From Bacteroidaceae bacterium (lineage in GTDB: Bacteria > Bacteroidota > Bacteroidia > Bacteroidales > Bacteroidaceae): a stretch of DNA of 64,000 nucleotides. The notes beneath the pieces were generated by a model. That model ran no database searches. It saw only the letters and a program-made list of their open reading frames with translations, and was not told where the DNA came from. Positions 10,046 to 18,813 of this stretch are shown one piece after another (the stretch's first letter is position 1; every line of letters starts with the position of its first letter). Position numbers and translations under genes: made by a program. Location: the NCBI GenBank assembly GCA_017631315.1, contig JAGBTN010000010.1, positions 1 through 64,000 on the forward strand, read 5' to 3'.

Positions 10046-10079
10046 CATGAGATAAACAAAAACTAATACATCATATACT

Positions 10080-10964
10080 ATGAAATTTATGAAAATGCTG
10101 CCTGCTGCACTGTTGCTGGGTTTGAGCCTCGGTGCGTACGCTCAAGAAGATGATGAACTGCTGGATGCTGTGGCAGAGGACTCCCTCGAAGTCTTGGTTC
10201 CTACTACACCTACAGATGCAAAAACATTCCATCGCGTGCAGATTGGATACATGGGTACAAACGCAAAGTACACCAACTTCGGCGAGTCTCCCGACTATAA
10301 CAATTTCTTCCTTAGCGGAGTGAGCGTAGGATGGATAGGCGATCTGCGAATTGCAAAGAAAATAGACCTTTTCCTGGAACTCGGTGCCAACTTCACCTAT
10401 CATACAGGCAAGAGCAAGGACAAACGTTGGAATGTACATGAGGACGAAAGCTATCGCTACAAAATCGATGCCTTTACCATCACAGTTCCCGTTAGCATCA
10501 ACAAACAGTTCAAGAATGTGTTTGGCGTAGATGACCTCACATTAGCACCTTTCGCAGGTCTCTATTTCCGCTTCAATGTAATGGCTAAGCGTACAGCAAC
10601 AGCATACAACGTAGCAGGAGAAGAGGTAGGCAAAACCTATACTGCAAGTTTGATGGAGACAGACAAAGGCCCCACAGATTTAGGCGAAAGCACTCCCTAC
10701 ATGCGTTCTTTCGACAAGAAGTTGCACGTTGGTAAACTCTTGCAGCCCGGTGCTCAAATCGGTGTAAATGCATATTATAAGAACTATAGCTTTGGTCTTG
10801 CTTACATGCGCGACCTTACACCATTTGCAAAACACAAAAGTTCACCAGAGTTGACCGTTAATACAACACCACAAGGTGGCAATTTGCCTAATATCGGTAC
10901 AAATTGTGACGAAGAGGTTTCAACAGCCAACAACTTTATGATAACCTTTGGTTACATATTCTAA
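10080..10964 (+). CDS. Outer-membrane beta-barrel protein
   Basis: A 294-residue exported protein. Residues 1-21 form a signal peptide (a lysine, a hydrophobic core, then AYA just before Q22). The mature protein has alternating hydrophobic/polar strands and ends in an aromatic residue (FGYIF), as expected for an outer-membrane barrel. The mature N-terminus is acidic. No specific function can be read; porin-like or OmpA-barrel-like are the options. It is monocistronic: its own promoter lies upstream, and a strong hairpin 20 bases after the stop separates it from the convergent response-regulator gene. Confidence 0.8.
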   Translation: MKFMKMLPAALLLGLSLGAYAQEDDELLDAVAEDSLEVLVPTTPTDAKTFHRVQIGYMGTNAKYTNFGESPDYNNFFLSGVSVGWIGDLRIAKKIDLFLELGANFTYHTGKSKDKRWNVHEDESYRYKIDAFTITVPVSINKQFKNVFGVDDLTLAPFAGLYFRFNVMAKRTATAYNVAGEEVGKTYTASLMETDKGPTDLGESTPYMRSFDKKLHVGKLLQPGAQIGVNAYYKNYSFGLAYMRDLTPFAKHKSSPELTVNTTPQGGNLPNIGTNCDEEVSTANNFMITFGYIF

Positions 10965-10984
10965 GCAAATCTGTACATAAAAAC

Positions 10985-11024
10985 ATACTCCCCTAAATCT
11001 TCGATTAAAGATTTAGGGGAGTAT
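10985..11024. terminator. Strong bidirectional terminator
   Basis: A perfect 17-bp stem (10985-11001 with 11008-11024) around the loop CGATTA. It lies between the convergent barrel-protein and rprY-like genes, and the stem is rich in C/G at its centre. Confidence 0.85.
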
Positions 11025-11060
11025 TGTATTGTACCAATTATATTTCCGAACGCTTAATGT

Positions 11061-11771
11061 TTATTTCTCTTCTTGCGGAACGTTGGGAACAATCAGTCGG
11101 TAACCCCTTCCGTGAACATTGTTAATCTCAATCTCGGGGTCAGCCTTTAGCAGCTTGCGCAACTTCGTGATGTACACGTCCATACTGCGAGCATTAAAGT
11201 AATTGTCCTCCATCCATATCGTCTTGAGAGCTAAGTCGCGCTCCAGAACCTCGTTCATGTGGACGCAAAGCATTGTGAGCAGTTCGCTTTCTTTGGTTGT
11301 GAGCTTGGTTTGCGAGTCTTCATAGATAAGCACCTGGCGCTGCGAATCGAAAATGAACTTGCCAAGTTGGAAGCGTGTAACATTCTTTTGGTCCTTCGTC
11401 TTAACGCGTCTCAGAATAGCCTCCATGCGATACACAAGTTCGTCCATAGAGAAAGGCTTGGTCAGATAATCGTCGGCACCAAGTTTGAAGCCCTCCAGGA
11501 TGTCTTCCTTAAGGTTTTTTGCAGTAAGGAAAATGATGGGCACTTCAGAATTGACCAGACGAATTTCTTTAGCCAATGCAAAACCATCCATCTTGGGCAT
11601 CATTACATCGAGCAGACACATATCGTACTTCTTTTTCATAAACGCACGGTAGCCAGCCTCGCCGTCCAGGAAGAGTTCTGCATTGTATCCCTTTGCTTCC
11701 AAATATTCTCTAACAAGCATGCCGAGGCTCTCTTCGTCCTCGCACAGCAAAATGTGCAAATTCTTTTCCAT
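11061..11771 (-). CDS. rprY: OmpR/PhoB-family response regulator (RprY-like)
   Basis: A 236-residue response regulator. The receiver domain (about 1-120) has acidic residues E11/D12, phospho-acceptor D55 in LLDVMMPKMDG, T83 and K105 in DDYLTKPF. The C-terminal winged-helix DNA-binding domain (about 135-230) includes TTKESELL and the recognition stretch RSMDVYITKLRK. It closely resembles Bacteroides RprY from memory. The likely cognate kinase gene is upstream on the same strand with an 85-base gap. Targets cannot be read from the sequence. Confidence 0.93.
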   Translation of the reverse strand: MEKNLHILLCEDEESLGMLVREYLEAKGYNAELFLDGEAGYRAFMKKKYDMCLLDVMMPKMDGFALAKEIRLVNSEVPIIFLTAKNLKEDILEGFKLGADDYLTKPFSMDELVYRMEAILRRVKTKDQKNVTRFQLGKFIFDSQRQVLIYEDSQTKLTTKESELLTMLCVHMNEVLERDLALKTIWMEDNYFNARSMDVYITKLRKLLKADPEIEINNVHGRGYRLIVPNVPQEEK

Positions 11772-11856
11772 AGTTCGATAATTTATGAGTTAATAATGTT
11801 ATTGTTATTCAAATATTATATATTGTACTTCATTTTATGCATTGACATTCTACTAT

Positions 11857-13350
11857 TTAATCTTCTGCCAACGGTATAGTAATTGTGAACTTTGTACCTT
11901 TCCCGAATTTACTGCTGACCTTGATTGTTCCCTTGTGTAGTTCAATCATTTTTTGCACATAAGTTAATCCAAGTCCGAAACCTTTCACATTGTGCATGTC
12001 GCCAGTTGGAACACGGTAAAATCTTTCAAAAATATGCTTAAGATTGTCCTTCTGAATGCCAATTCCATTATCCTCAATGCTAACGCAGAAATGCGTCTCG
12101 CCCTGATTGTAGGTGTGTACACACAACGCAAGTGGTTCCTCTTCACGTCGGTATTTGAAGGCGTTGTCCAGTAAATTAAAGATAACATTGGTGAAATGCA
12201 TTTCGTCTGCATTGATGAACGGATTAAATGCTTCGAGTCGCATGTCAAGAGTCCCGCCGCTTTGTGATACCTTGAGCGAGAAGGTGTCAACAACATTCTC
12301 TATTATCTCGTTAGCATCAAGTTCTTGCAACTTCAATGCTATATTATTATTGTCAAAAAGACTCATCTGCAAAACTTTTTCTACCTGATATCGTAAACGT
12401 CGTGTTTCGCTTGTGATGACATTCCCTAAACGCTCATAGGTGGCTTCATTTTTATTTATTGAATTATCGGCAAGCATTTGCGCAGCGATAGATATTGTAG
12501 AAATTGGAGTCTTGAATTCATGCGTCATGTTATGCACAAAGTCATTCTTCATTTCGCTGATACGTTTTTGACGTACAACAAGGTAGATGATAATGAGGGA
12601 CGTAATAAGCAGAATGACGGTAAACCCCATTGCGGGAGCCACATATCTTGCAACGCCACGAATATAACTGTTTTGGTCGGGGAAATGTATGACAACAGTA
12701 CCCATTTGTCCCATTGGGTCACTACGGAAAAGAGTTTGCTGGAAGCTTGGCTCATCTCCTTCCTTTACGTAGTCCTCACACCTATAAACTTCTCTTCCAT
12801 CGCTTGTGTAGACGGTGAAATGAAAGGGAAGGGTAATGCCATTAGCTTTTAAAGCATTGCGCAGACAGCCATCAAGAACGGCAGGGTTTAGTCGGTCTTG
12901 AAACCTCTGTTCGCTTGCTGTGTACATAACGGCATATATTACCTCATCGAGTACACTTTGCTCATATATGTATGCTTCGCGCACATGCTTCTGCAAATTG
13001 CTTATTGTTTCTGCCACCTTATTATATTTACTCTTCCCAATTGTTCCAAGTGACATATTTGGTGTCAATGTATCAATAGGCAATGAACCTTCATGCAATT
13101 GGATACTGTCGGAAAGAGTCTTTCCCCATTTTGTTGGTTTATGCTGTGCAAGTACTTCTTGCAGGTAGCGAAATGTCTCTGCTTTTTCTAAATCACGAGA
13201 TGCTTGGTCAAGACTGCGTAAAACATTTTCATTGAATTGTTCTTCGCGCATCTTTACCATTTCCTTTGCATAACTACTTTGTAGATATAGCAAGGCAATG
13301 AATGCTATACAGACAACAAGGCATATAAGCCAAACATAACATCTTTTCAT
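11857..13350 (-). CDS. rprX: Sensor histidine kinase (RprX-like)
   Basis: A 497-residue membrane histidine kinase. The first membrane segment is about 5-24, a periplasmic sensor region spans about 25-238, and the second segment (240-259) ends in LVVRQKR. The dimerisation helix carries H277 in NMTHEFKTP. The ATPase domain has the N-box NVIFNLLDNAFKY, DNGIGI and GFGLGLTYV. No HAMP domain is evident between the second membrane segment and the H-box. It is upstream of the RprY-like regulator and presumably phosphorylates it. The periplasmic signal is unknown. Confidence 0.93.
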   Translation of the reverse strand: MKRCYVWLICLVVCIAFIALLYLQSSYAKEMVKMREEQFNENVLRSLDQASRDLEKAETFRYLQEVLAQHKPTKWGKTLSDSIQLHEGSLPIDTLTPNMSLGTIGKSKYNKVAETISNLQKHVREAYIYEQSVLDEVIYAVMYTASEQRFQDRLNPAVLDGCLRNALKANGITLPFHFTVYTSDGREVYRCEDYVKEGDEPSFQQTLFRSDPMGQMGTVVIHFPDQNSYIRGVARYVAPAMGFTVILLITSLIIIYLVVRQKRISEMKNDFVHNMTHEFKTPISTISIAAQMLADNSINKNEATYERLGNVITSETRRLRYQVEKVLQMSLFDNNNIALKLQELDANEIIENVVDTFSLKVSQSGGTLDMRLEAFNPFINADEMHFTNVIFNLLDNAFKYRREEEPLALCVHTYNQGETHFCVSIEDNGIGIQKDNLKHIFERFYRVPTGDMHNVKGFGLGLTYVQKMIELHKGTIKVSSKFGKGTKFTITIPLAED

Positions 13351-13354
13351 ATTG

Positions 13355-13362
13355 CAAATGTA
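13355..13362 (-). promoter_or_regulatory. -7 box for rprX
   Basis: TACATTTG on the minus strand just upstream of the rprX start, with no clear -33 element. It is so close to the start codon that the leader would be very short. Confidence 0.35.
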
Positions 13363-13387
13363 ATGATAAGTGTTAAATATAAAAGAA

Positions 13388-13415
13388 AAACGTCAGCACT
13401 TTTATGCTGACGTTT
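13388..13415 (-). terminator. Terminator after the EF-G paralogue
   Basis: An 11-bp perfect stem (AAACGTCAGCA with TGCTGACGTTT) and a six-base loop, followed on the minus strand by a T-rich stretch. It separates the EF-G2-type gene from rprX. Confidence 0.8.
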
Positions 13416-13472
13416 AACTTATTTAAGAGAAATCCTAATTGTAAGTTGTGTTTTTGTTAATCAATCAAACAA

Positions 13473-15629
13473 TTAATCTTCTTTTTGCGTTGCTTGATAT
13501 TCGGCAACAAGCTTCTGCTGAACATCCGTTGGAACAAGTTCGTAGCTTGCGAACTTTGTGTTAAAGCTTGCACGTCCACCTGTAAGACTGCTTAGTGCTG
13601 TGCTATAGCTTGACATTTCTTTCAAGGGTGCTTTAGCTGTAAGTTTTTCGTAGCCGTTTTCGCTTGTCATGCCCATGATCATTGCTCGGCGGCCTTGCAG
13701 GTCACTCATTACATCACCCATCTTGTCGCTTGGAACATAAACTTCTACGTCGTAGATTGGCTCCAGAATCTTTGGACCTGCTTCCTTAAAGGCTTGTGCA
13801 AATGCTTGACGACCTGCAAGCATGAAGGACAGTTCGTTTGAGTCAACGGGGTGCATCTTTCCATCATATACGATTACACGTACATCTCGTGCGTAGCAGC
13901 CCGTGAGTGGTCCTTGTTCCATACGTTGCATGATACCTTTGAGAATGGCTGGCATGAATCGTGCATCAATTGCACCACCAACAACGCTGTTGATAAACAC
14001 AAGTTTGCCGCCCCATTCTAGATCAACGGTTTCTTTACTTTTGGCATTGATGCGGTATTCTTGATTGCCAAAGCGATAAACTTCTGGTTCTGGCATTCCT
14101 TCGTAGTATGGTTCAACAATGAGGTGAACTTCGCCAAATTGTCCTGCACCGCCGGATTGTTTTTTGTGTCGATAGTCTGCACGAGCAGCTTTGGTGATTG
14201 TTTCGCGATATGGGATCTTTGGCTCATCGAAGGCAATTTGTATCTTCTCGTTGTTTTCCATTCTCCATTTGAGAGTACGAAGATGGAATTCGCCTTGACC
14301 TTGTACGAGTATCTGTCTAAGTTCTTTGCTTTGTTCAATTTGCCATGTGGGGTCTTCTTCGCGCATTTTTTGGAGAGCGTTCATCATTTTTTCCGTTTCG
14401 CTTTCGTTAATTGCTCGGATGGCGCGTGTGTACTTTGCGTTGGGATATTTGATGAAGTTGAAGCGGTTTTCGCAGTCTTTGCCGTTGAGTGTATTGCCTG
14501 TCTTTACGTCTTTGAGTTTTACACTGCAGCCGATGTCGCCGGCAACGAGTTGGTCTGTTTTGATACGATTAGAACCTGCGCAGACGAACATTTGTGCGAT
14601 GCGTTCTTTGCTGCCACGATCTGCGTTAGTGAGGTCCATGCCTTCTTGTACTGTGCCGCTCATTACTTTGAAGTACTGAACTTCGCCAATATGTGGCTCT
14701 ACTGCTGTCTTGAAGAAGAATAGGCTTGTTGGGCCTGCTGCATCGGGTATGATTTCTTCGCCACGTGTGTTGAATACTTTTGGCATTTCATCAACAAATG
14801 GCACAACATTTCCAAGGAATTCCATAAGTCGACGTACGCCCATGTCGCGAACGGCATCAACGCAGAATACGGGAAACATGCCACGGCTGACGAGTCCTTT
14901 GCGGATACCTTCACGCATTTCGTCTTCTGTGAGGCTTTCGCTCTCGAAGAATTTTTCCATGAGTGTTTCGTCGTGTTCTGCGGCTGCTTCGACGAGTGCT
15001 TTGTGCATCTCCATTGCTTTTTCCATTTGGTCGGCCGGAATTTCTTCGATGGTAGGTGCTCCGCCCTCGGGACCCCATGAATATTTCTTCATGAGGAGGA
15101 CGTCGATGAGTGCGTTGAAGTTCGGTCCTGTTTCAATGGGGTATTGGATGGGTATTACTTTGGAACCATAGATGCTTGTGAGTTGTTCCAGAAGCTGGTC
15201 GAAGTCGCAGTTTTCGTCGTCAAGTTGATTGGCGAGGAAGATGACGGGTTTGCCTAATTTTTCTGTATAGCGGAAGTGGTTTTGTGTTCCTACTTCAACG
15301 CCTGCGGCTCCTTTGAGTAGAATGATTGCTGTATCTGTGACATTGAGCGCGGTGAGTGTTGAGCCCACAAAGTCGTCGCTGCCGGGGCAGTCGATAAAGT
15401 TAATCTTTTTGTTATTCCATTCTACGTGGCAAACGGTAGAAAATACTGAATATCCGTATTCGTGCTCTACGGGGAAATAGTCGCTGACGGTTGTGTTTTG
15501 ACTGACTCTTCCGCGACGTTTGATGATGCCTGCCTCGTAGAGCATGGCTTCGGTCAAGGTTGTTTTGCCTGATCCGTCATTGCCTAAAAGGGCAATGTTT
15601 TTAATCTCATTAGTTTTGTAGGTCTTCAT
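13473..15629 (-). CDS. fusA2: Elongation factor G paralogue (EF-G2 type) with degenerate GTPase motifs
   Basis: A 718-residue protein with the full EF-G domain order (G domain, II, III, IV, V). The P-loop GNDGSGKT at 16-23 is intact. Other GTPase motifs depart from the EF-G norm: switch II reads DCPGSDDF, so the catalytic histidine of DTPGHVDF is serine (S84); G4 is NQLD (134-137) rather than NKMD; and the switch I RGIT motif is replaced by YGYSVFS. A Bacteroides thetaiotaomicron EF-G2 has been reported to support translocation without GTP hydrolysis and to aid gut fitness. This protein matches that class by length and motif loss. It stands alone with its own promoter and terminator. Confidence 0.9.
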   Translation of the reverse strand: MKTYKTNEIKNIALLGNDGSGKTTLTEAMLYEAGIIKRRGRVSQNTTVSDYFPVEHEYGYSVFSTVCHVEWNNKKINFIDCPGSDDFVGSTLTALNVTDTAIILLKGAAGVEVGTQNHFRYTEKLGKPVIFLANQLDDENCDFDQLLEQLTSIYGSKVIPIQYPIETGPNFNALIDVLLMKKYSWGPEGGAPTIEEIPADQMEKAMEMHKALVEAAAEHDETLMEKFFESESLTEDEMREGIRKGLVSRGMFPVFCVDAVRDMGVRRLMEFLGNVVPFVDEMPKVFNTRGEEIIPDAAGPTSLFFFKTAVEPHIGEVQYFKVMSGTVQEGMDLTNADRGSKERIAQMFVCAGSNRIKTDQLVAGDIGCSVKLKDVKTGNTLNGKDCENRFNFIKYPNAKYTRAIRAINESETEKMMNALQKMREEDPTWQIEQSKELRQILVQGQGEFHLRTLKWRMENNEKIQIAFDEPKIPYRETITKAARADYRHKKQSGGAGQFGEVHLIVEPYYEGMPEPEVYRFGNQEYRINAKSKETVDLEWGGKLVFINSVVGGAIDARFMPAILKGIMQRMEQGPLTGCYARDVRVIVYDGKMHPVDSNELSFMLAGRQAFAQAFKEAGPKILEPIYDVEVYVPSDKMGDVMSDLQGRRAMIMGMTSENGYEKLTAKAPLKEMSSYSTALSSLTGGRASFNTKFASYELVPTDVQQKLVAEYQATQKED

Positions 15630-15672
15630 GACTTTATTGTTTTTTAGTTGGTTTATACCGGTTTTTCGGGCA

Positions 15673-15703
15673 TAAAGTTACTATTATTTCCCGTAATGAC
15701 AAA
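15673..15703 (-). promoter_or_regulatory. Promoter for the EF-G paralogue
   Basis: On the minus strand: TTTG at 15700-15703, 19 bases, then TAACTTTA at 15673-15680 (one base off TAnnTTTG). It lies 43 bases before the start codon. Confidence 0.5.
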
Positions 15704-15733
15704 ATGGGGAAATATGTTAGACAACATAAGCTG

Positions 15734-16849
15734 TCAACTTCTCATCAAGTCGCTGATGATGTCGTTTGAAATGAAGATACCTTCTTTTGTGAGATGGAGG
15801 TGATTGTTTTTGACGGAGAGTAGTTTTTTCTCAATATAGGGATTTGCTATGTTGAGACAGTATTGACGGTCATTTGCTGTGAGTTTGTCGAGTGGGATGC
15901 CGAGGGTGGTTCTCAGTCGGGTCATGACAAACTCGTTATAGAGTTCGTTGTCGTTGAGTATTTCGTTGTCGTGTGGGACGTCGTCTGTTGCGTTGATGTA
16001 TGCTTTGATGTTGGGCAGGTTGGCTCGGCGTGTACGTATGCCGTCGTAGGAGTGTGCGCCTGCGCCGAGTCCGAGATATGGTGTTCCTTGCCAGTAACAG
16101 CTGTTGTGGCGCGAATGTTGTCCGGGAAGGGAGAAGTTGGAGATTTCGTATTGTTGAAAGCCTGCTTTCTCGGTTGTGTTTAATAAATGGTAGTACATTT
16201 GCCGTGAGAGTTCTTCGTCGGTTTCTTTGATGTCGCCATTTATTAGCATTTGGTAGAGTTTTGTGCCTTCTTCGTAGGAGAGTGTGTATGCGCTGAGATG
16301 TGTGATGCCAAGGCTGAGGGCTAAATCGACATCTTTTTGCCAGTGTTGCATTGTTTGTCCTGGTAGGCTGCTGATGAGGTCGAGGCTGATGTTTGTGATG
16401 CCTGCTTGTTTGCAGGCATCTACGGCTTTGATTGTTTGTTTGGCATTGTGTCGGCGTCCGATGAAGTTCAGTATTTGGTCGTCGAATGTTTGTGTGCCTA
16501 TGCTGATGCGGTTGATGGGTGTTTGGCTGATGTTTTTCAGCCAGTCGTTGTTTATGTCGTCGGGGTTTGCTTCGATGGTTACTTCTGCGTCGGGTGTGAG
16601 GGTGAAGTTGCTATGTATGGCCTCGAAGATTGCGCTGAGTAATTCGGCGGGCAGCAGGCTGGGGGTTCCGCCTCCTATATATAATGTATTCACGCGCGAA
16701 CATTCTATGTAATGTTTTCTGCGACTCATTTCCCGTATGAGTGCCTGGACATATGATGCCATCATGCTTTGGGCATGTGTCGTTGAATAGAAGTCGCAGT
16801 AGATGCAGCGCGACTGGCAGAAGGGGATGTGTATGTAGATGGAGTTCAT
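15734..16849 (-). CDS. hemW: Radical SAM heme chaperone HemW
   Basis: A 371-residue radical-SAM protein. The iron-sulfur motif is HIPFCQSRCIYCDF near the N-terminus (CxxxCxxC). The HNSCYW motif typical of HemW follows in the C-terminal half. HemW proteins insert or traffic heme and were long mis-annotated as oxygen-independent coproporphyrinogen oxidases (HemN). The short N-terminus and the HNxxYW motif favour HemW. The ATG at 16847-16849 lies inside one arm of a long inverted repeat (16845-16912), so the start may be masked in the mRNA. The DUF4827 lipoprotein gene is 70 bases upstream on the same strand. Confidence 0.93.
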   Translation of the reverse strand: MNSIYIHIPFCQSRCIYCDFYSTTHAQSMMASYVQALIREMSRRKHYIECSRVNTLYIGGGTPSLLPAELLSAIFEAIHSNFTLTPDAEVTIEANPDDINNDWLKNISQTPINRISIGTQTFDDQILNFIGRRHNAKQTIKAVDACKQAGITNISLDLISSLPGQTMQHWQKDVDLALSLGITHLSAYTLSYEEGTKLYQMLINGDIKETDEELSRQMYYHLLNTTEKAGFQQYEISNFSLPGQHSRHNSCYWQGTPYLGLGAGAHSYDGIRTRRANLPNIKAYINATDDVPHDNEILNDNELYNEFVMTRLRTTLGIPLDKLTANDRQYCLNIANPYIEKKLLSVKNNHLHLTKEGIFISNDIISDLMRS

Positions 16850-16912
16850 AATTTGTAATTCATAATTTATGTGTAGGAATAGGGTGGGGAATTATGAATT
16901 TGCAATTATGAA
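16845..16912. repeat. Imperfect inverted repeat over the hemW start
   Basis: Two 23-base arms (16845-16867 and 16890-16912) match with three adjacent mismatches in the middle and a 22-base loop. Both arms are made of AATTATGAATT-like sequence. The arm nearer hemW contains its start codon; the other lies eight bases after the end of the upstream lipoprotein gene. Confidence 0.7.
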
Positions 16913-16919
16913 TGTGGTG

Positions 16920-17621
16920 TCAGTCTCGCATCTTCTGGAAGGTTATTTCGTAGAAGCAGGGATAGACGTTGCTCGATGCGCTGGTTTGTCCTTCGCTGTG
17001 TGGCACGATGAGTCGCACTTTGGCTATGCCTTCGTCGGGGGTGTCTTGGCGTCCGATGCGTATGTAGGGGAATGGGATGAGCCATCCGCTGGGCACGCTT
17101 GTGCTGCCGTATGCTGCATACATGGCGCCTCCGCCATTGATTTCGGTGTCGAAGTTGGCGGTGTATGTTCCCCAGTTGTTTGAGATTTTAATGATGTCGG
17201 GGGTGGGGTGCCAGAAGTTCACGTCGTTGCGAAGTTGCAGGCTATCGCCAAGGATGTTGAATTCGATGAAACGGCAGATGATTCGAGCGGTTTTGCCTTT
17301 TTCGAGTTTTTCGCCGGTGCCTTTGCGGACAATCTGCATGTATACACCAGAATTATTGAAGACTACGTACTGGTTGCGTTCCAGGTCTGTTGTTGAGTCT
17401 TGTTGGATGAATTGCTCTTCGCTGATAGCTTCTATTTTGCCGACGTTGCAGATGATGTCGCCATCTTCGCCGCGTATTACGATGTCGCGGTCGAGGAACG
17501 ACTGGATGGCCTTGAATTCCTTGTCCTTCTGTTCGGCGTATGTTTCTGTTTCGCTGCAGGAGGCAAGTGAACAAATCAGTATCAGGCTGCAGAGCAGTGT
17601 GTATAGTATGCTGTTTCTCAT
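16920..17621 (-). CDS. DUF4827 family lipoprotein
   Basis: A 233-residue predicted lipoprotein. The signal peptide ends in the lipobox LASC, so the mature protein should begin with a lipidated cysteine. The body has a peptidyl-prolyl-isomerase-like feel (YVVFNNSGVYMQIVRKGTG and GWLIPFPYIRIG), but no catalytic site is evident. It resembles the Bacteroidetes-specific DUF4827 family, whose function is unknown. An in-frame ATG at 17645 would start inside the promoter, so ATG 17621 is preferred. hemW follows 70 bases downstream. Confidence 0.82.
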   Translation of the reverse strand: MRNSILYTLLCSLILICSLASCSETETYAEQKDKEFKAIQSFLDRDIVIRGEDGDIICNVGKIEAISEEQFIQQDSTTDLERNQYVVFNNSGVYMQIVRKGTGEKLEKGKTARIICRFIEFNILGDSLQLRNDVNFWHPTPDIIKISNNWGTYTANFDTEINGGGAMYAAYGSTSVPSGWLIPFPYIRIGRQDTPDEGIAKVRLIVPHSEGQTSASSNVYPCFYEITFQKMRD

Positions 17622-17642
17622 AGAATTTCGCTGTTTCGCGTG

Positions 17643-17674
17643 CAAAGTTACGAAAAGCAGAGCAAAACGCCAAA
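17643..17674 (-). promoter_or_regulatory. Promoter for the DUF4827 lipoprotein
   Basis: Minus strand: TTTG at 17671-17674, 20 bases, TAACTTTG at 17643-17650. It decides the start codon at 17621. Confidence 0.7.
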
Positions 17675-17768
17675 TTATACAGGGGCTTTTTCCGGCAGCG
17701 GCCGAAACATACTTGCCGAGGCAGATTCCTTGCTCTATTCTCTTATGTCTTCGTGGTGTTCTACAAAT

Positions 17769-17856
17769 AATGCTTAACCATTCGGACGATAATGCTTAAC
17801 CATTATGGGCAGAAAGGTTAACCATTATTGCCAATTAGGTTAACCTTTATTTTTCT
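17769..17856 (+). repeat. 22-bp tandem intergenic repeat, GGTTAACC type (locus B2)
   Basis: Four contiguous 22-base units at 17769, 17791, 17813 and 17835. Core TTAACC; units 1 and 2 have GCTTAACC and units 3 and 4 GGTTAACC. Polarity is the same as loci 147 and 33110, although both neighbouring genes are on the minus strand. Confidence 0.85.
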
Positions 17857-17877
17857 GTTCTTATGTGGTGTTGGTGT

Positions 17878-18813
17878 TCAGCGTTTTATGAAGTCCTTCA
17901 GCCTTCTGACGTATTCTTCCGGATAGTCGTTCAGAGATGCGGCATGTGTTGTACCTTTTGTTATCCACAACTCCTTGGGAGAAGGCTTTGCTTCGTAGAG
18001 AGGATGCACCATCCACGAGGGGACGAAGTCGTCGTTGTCGCCATGAATAAGGAGCATCGGCCACCGGCATTTTGCCACTTGTAGTAGAGGTGATGCCTCG
18101 CCAAAACGCCATCCGTAGCGCAGGTTGCACAGCAATGAGGCAACATGCATTAGTGGAAAGGCAGGCAAGCCGAATTTCGACTTCAACTCGTTGCGGAACT
18201 CATCCCACACACTTGTGTATCCGCAGTCTTCTATGAAGTGGATTTTTTCCACAACCCCAGGCATTTCTTCTCCGCTTACATTCATTGTTGTGGCTGCGCC
18301 CATTGATATGCCGTGGATGATGAATTCCTTTGTTCGGAACAATTCTGTGGCAACAGACATCCAATGCAGTACATCTTTCCTCTCCTTCCACCCCATGCCG
18401 ATGGCTTCTCCCTCGCTCAATCCGTGGGCATGAAGGTCCGGCAATAGGATGTTGCATTGCAACTGACGATGATAGATGCTGCCATAGTGCAGAAAATCAA
18501 TGGCACAGCCTCGCCAACCGTGAAGCACAATGGCAACAGGCGCACCTTCCGAATGGCGGACATAGTAGGCATGGTGCCGCTCGCCCGAAGGCATGACAAC
18601 AAAAGTGTCGCGGAAAGATTTGCAGGCACGAAGGCTGTCCAGCCACACTTCGGCTTCCGGATGATTCTCTGCAAACCTCTGAAAATATCCGGCAGTATCT
18701 GCTCGTCCCGGTTCCGGCTTTAGGGCATAGTCGAGTAAATAACAACTGCCGCCAGCTATGGATGCCATTAAGACAATGACAAGTGCCAGCAGAAAGACAA
18801 AAAAACGTTTCAT
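17878..18813 (-). CDS. Alpha/beta hydrolase, membrane-anchored or exported
   Basis: A 311-residue alpha/beta-hydrolase. An N-terminal hydrophobic segment (about 4-29) looks like a signal anchor. The oxyanion region is VLHGWRG, the nucleophile elbow is HGISMGA, and a C-terminal histidine lies in KGTTHAA. Substrate is unknown; it resembles the YqiK/BAAT-like hydrolases often labelled only by superfamily. It is the last gene of a run in which the NrnA and S41 protease genes overlap by four bases each, so it is probably translated by coupling to nrnA. Confidence 0.85.
   Translation of the reverse strand: MKRFFVFLLALVIVLMASIAGGSCYLLDYALKPEPGRADTAGYFQRFAENHPEAEVWLDSLRACKSFRDTFVVMPSGERHHAYYVRHSEGAPVAIVLHGWRGCAIDFLHYGSIYHRQLQCNILLPDLHAHGLSEGEAIGMGWKERKDVLHWMSVATELFRTKEFIIHGISMGAATTMNVSGEEMPGVVEKIHFIEDCGYTSVWDEFRNELKSKFGLPAFPLMHVASLLCNLRYGWRFGEASPLLQVAKCRWPMLLIHGDNDDFVPSWMVHPLYEAKPSPKELWITKGTTHAASLNDYPEEYVRRLKDFIKR

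Larger units (their letters stand above)
9541..10079. other. 539-base intergenic region
   Basis: This lies between the ABC transporter and the outer-membrane protein gene. It contains repeat locus A1 with its hairpin (9770-9807) and the promoter at 10014-10045. I find no convincing coding region: the 89-codon frame at 9623-9892 runs through the repeats and resembles no known family. No RNA gene was recognised, though a small RNA cannot be excluded. Confidence 0.6.
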
